Origin: Apostichopus japonicus
Taxonomy: Eukaryota; Echinodermata; Holothuroidea; Aspidochirotida; Stichopodidae
DNA length: 60,000 bases
Direction of reading: 5' to 3'
Assembly (NCBI RefSeq): GCF_037975245.1
Contig: NC_092568.1
Coordinates: 2,730,001 to 2,790,000, forward strand
Below are positions 58,629 to 60,000 of this stretch, one piece after another. Both the position numbers and the translations under genes were made by a program. The first letter of the stretch is position 1; every line of letters starts with the position of its first letter. A model generated the notes under the pieces. The model saw nothing but the letters and a program-made list of their open reading frames with translations, was not told where the DNA came from and made no database searches.

Positions 58629-59906
58629 GTCAAATTGGTCGTTCCAAACAGTACTGCCGGACTCATCATTGGAAAAGGAGGATCGATGATAAAGACCATT
58701 ATGGAACAGAGCGGAGCCAGAGTACAGATCTCCCAAAAGTCCGAGGGCGTGACGTTGTCCGAGAGGGTGATAACCATCACAGGGGAGCATGACGCAGACC
58801 TGAAGGCGTTGTCTTTCATCGTATCCAAAGTGCAAGAAGATCCGCAGAGCGGGAGTTGTAATAACCTCAGTTATGCGACTGTGACCGGCCCCGTCGCCAA
58901 CGCCAACCCGACGGGGTCGCCATTTGCAGAAACCATTCCAGGAGTCGCAACCAATCTGGCTGCCGCTGCCGCAGCTGCGGCATCGCTAGGGAAGAATCAA
59001 ATGGTGAGCCCCGTCGGTGGACCCATCACGAACCACATCCCACAAACTGCCCTCCCTTCCGGCCAAATAGCTCTTGCTCCTTCCATCGTCAGGATACCCA
59101 CCAGTCTGCCTAACACACCCAGCATACCATCGAGCGAGGCATCGACTCTGAATACAACTTTCGGTCACCACCACCACCACCTCAGTGGCCTTGGTGGCCT
59201 CGGTGGCTACACGCTCCAAAACCTCGGAGCTTACGGGGGACTTCCATTTGGCGCGAATAACCCCATCTTGGGAGCCACCGCGCCGTTTTCTCACATGCTT
59301 CCATCCGGACTGGTCAGTCCCTACCACTACACTTTCCCACCTACAGCTACAGCAACTCACACACATGCGGCCATGGCAGCCGCGGCTGCGGCCGCTGCAT
59401 CACCCAAGACAGTTCCACCTGCGTCTTCTCCCACCTCAATTCTGGAACAGACCCTGCCTACAACCAGCTCACCCAATTCCACCATGGCGGCCACTCCTGT
59501 CACCATTCCTATGGCCACGGGTCATGTTCCATCCGGCCACGAAGCTCTCATGCAAGGATACCCGTTCACCTCCACTTTCACAGCAGCGCCAATTCAGCAG
59601 TTTCCCGGGGTCGCCTTATCGACAGAATCCCCGAGTCAAGTAGCAAAGGAGAATGTTGTTGAAGTGGAAGTCCCTGAGTCGTTAGTAGGTGCCATATTAG
59701 GGAAGAGCGGCAAAACGCTAGTCGAGTTTCAGAATTATTCCGGCGCTAAGATTCAGATATCCAAAAAGGGAGAGTTTGTACCGGGTACGAGAAACAGGAA
59801 AGTGACAATCAAAGGTCCTTTCACGTCAACTCAAACTGCTTACTTTCTAGTGACGCAGAAAGTTGCCCAAGAGGAACAAAACAGAGCCTTAAAAGGAACC
59901 ACTTAA
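58629..59906 (+). CDS. Nova: Nova last coding exon, KH2, linker and KH3
   Basis: The terminal coding exon has 425 codons plus the stop TAA at 59904-59906. The acceptor CTACTGCAG ends at 58628 and the first codon is GTC, in phase 0. KH2 occupies roughly exon residues 1-72: VKLVVPNSTAGLIIGKGG, with GKGG at 58671-58682. It is followed by EDPQSGSC and VTGPVANANPTGSP, a signature stretch of NOVA proteins. A linker of about 240 residues follows, rich in Ala, Pro, Ser, Thr and Leu. It has two poly-Ala tracts (about 58958-58983 and 59367-59400), a five-His run (59166-59180) and a Gly-Leu repeat. KH3 spans about 59655-59870; its loop is GKSG (59700-59711) where vertebrates have GKGG, still a valid GxxG. 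It ends with KKGEFVPGTRNRKVTI, identical to vertebrate NOVA. The exon is visibly GC-richer than the flanking intron. Confidence 0.97.
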   Translation, partial: VKLVVPNSTAGLIIGKGGSMIKTIMEQSGARVQISQKSEGVTLSERVITITGEHDADLKALSFIVSKVQEDPQSGSCNNLSYATVTGPVANANPTGSPFAETIPGVATNLAAAAAAAASLGKNQMVSPVGGPITNHIPQTALPSGQIALAPSIVRIPTSLPNTPSIPSSEASTLNTTFGHHHHHLSGLGGLGGYTLQNLGAYGGLPFGANNPILGATAPFSHMLPSGLVSPYHYTFPPTATATHTHAAMAAAAAAAASPKTVPPASSPTSILEQTLPTTSSPNSTMAATPVTIPMATGHVPSGHEALMQGYPFTSTFTAAPIQQFPGVALSTESPSQVAKENVVEVEVPESLVGAILGKSGKTLVEFQNYSGAKIQISKKGEFVPGTRNRKVTIKGPFTSTQTAYFLVTQKVAQEEQNRALKGTT

Positions 59907-60000
59907 AAGTGTTGAATCATGATGGATTGAACCCAACAAAAGTTATCACCAAAGGTTTTTTTTTTTTTCTTCTATTCGTTTGTTTGTTTCAGATCCTTGT
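59907..60000 (+). other. Nova: Nova 3'UTR, start only
   Basis: Sequence after the TAA stop is non-coding and contains a T-run near 59957-59970. No AATAAA polyadenylation signal is seen before the window ends, so the UTR continues outside. Confidence 0.8.

Noticed and set aside
58986-59366. 126-codon minus-strand frame antisense to the last exon
   Set aside because: Shadow of the GC-rich Nova coding exon; its apparent residues mirror Nova codons. The same holds for the frames at 58466-58828 (minus) and 59185-59643 (plus).
1-60000. CRISPR arrays, operons, phage or bacterial insertion sequences
   Set aside because: The window is a spliced animal locus. Regular repeats present are minisatellites without spacers, and no prokaryotic gene organisation was seen.

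Overview
This is an intron-rich, AT-rich piece of an animal nuclear genome. It holds most of one gene on the + strand: an orthologue of NOVA, the neuronal KH-domain splicing regulator (vertebrate NOVA1/NOVA2, Drosophila pasilla). Three coding exons can be placed with confidence: 8930-9073 (first part of KH1), 38092-38240 (rest of KH1 and the KH1-KH2 linker) and 58629-59906 (KH2, a long low-complexity linker, KH3 and the stop codon). Joined in frame they give 522 residues. The introns between them are about 29.0 kb and 20.4 kb. The exon with the start codon is not identified. It lies upstream of the window or hides in the first 8.9 kb. The 3'UTR begins at 59907 and runs off the right edge.

No other cellular gene is convincing. 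Nearly all other open frames are short, lack recognisable domains and lie in intron or upstream sequence. The animal cannot be named from the sequence. Long introns, a single NOVA-type gene with vertebrate-like exon junctions, a tRNA-like SINE, an L2/CR1-type LINE end and many TTAA-flanked small DNA transposons fit a marine invertebrate, perhaps a deuterostome such as an echinoderm. That is an impression, not a proof.

Layout: 1-8929 is upstream or first-intron sequence, with a somewhat GC-richer block near 360-800 that might be regulatory and a small tandem duplication at 6545-6780. The 29-kb intron (9074-38091) carries an interspersed repeat family called R1 here, a 135-140 bp tandem repeat (14735-15290), a 367-bp TTAA-flanked inverted-repeat element (16528-16894), a 30-bp minisatellite of about 37 copies with higher-order structure (17838-18948), a triplicated ~150-bp repeat (29941-30372), a Harbinger-like inverted-repeat element (36067-36406) and a G-rich 20-bp minisatellite of about 25 copies (37289-37767). 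The 20-kb intron (38241-58628) carries two perfect hairpins, a duplicated ~90-bp segment, a tRNA-derived SINE on the - strand, a 5'-truncated LINE end, and two more TTAA-flanked elements of 1252 bp and 795 bp, both with internal tandem duplications.

The main points beyond the NOVA gene are three unrelated TTAA-target inverted-repeat elements in one gene, the unclassified R1 family (several minus-oriented copies carry a near-consensus splice donor in the sense of the gene), and two large minisatellites inside the same intron.
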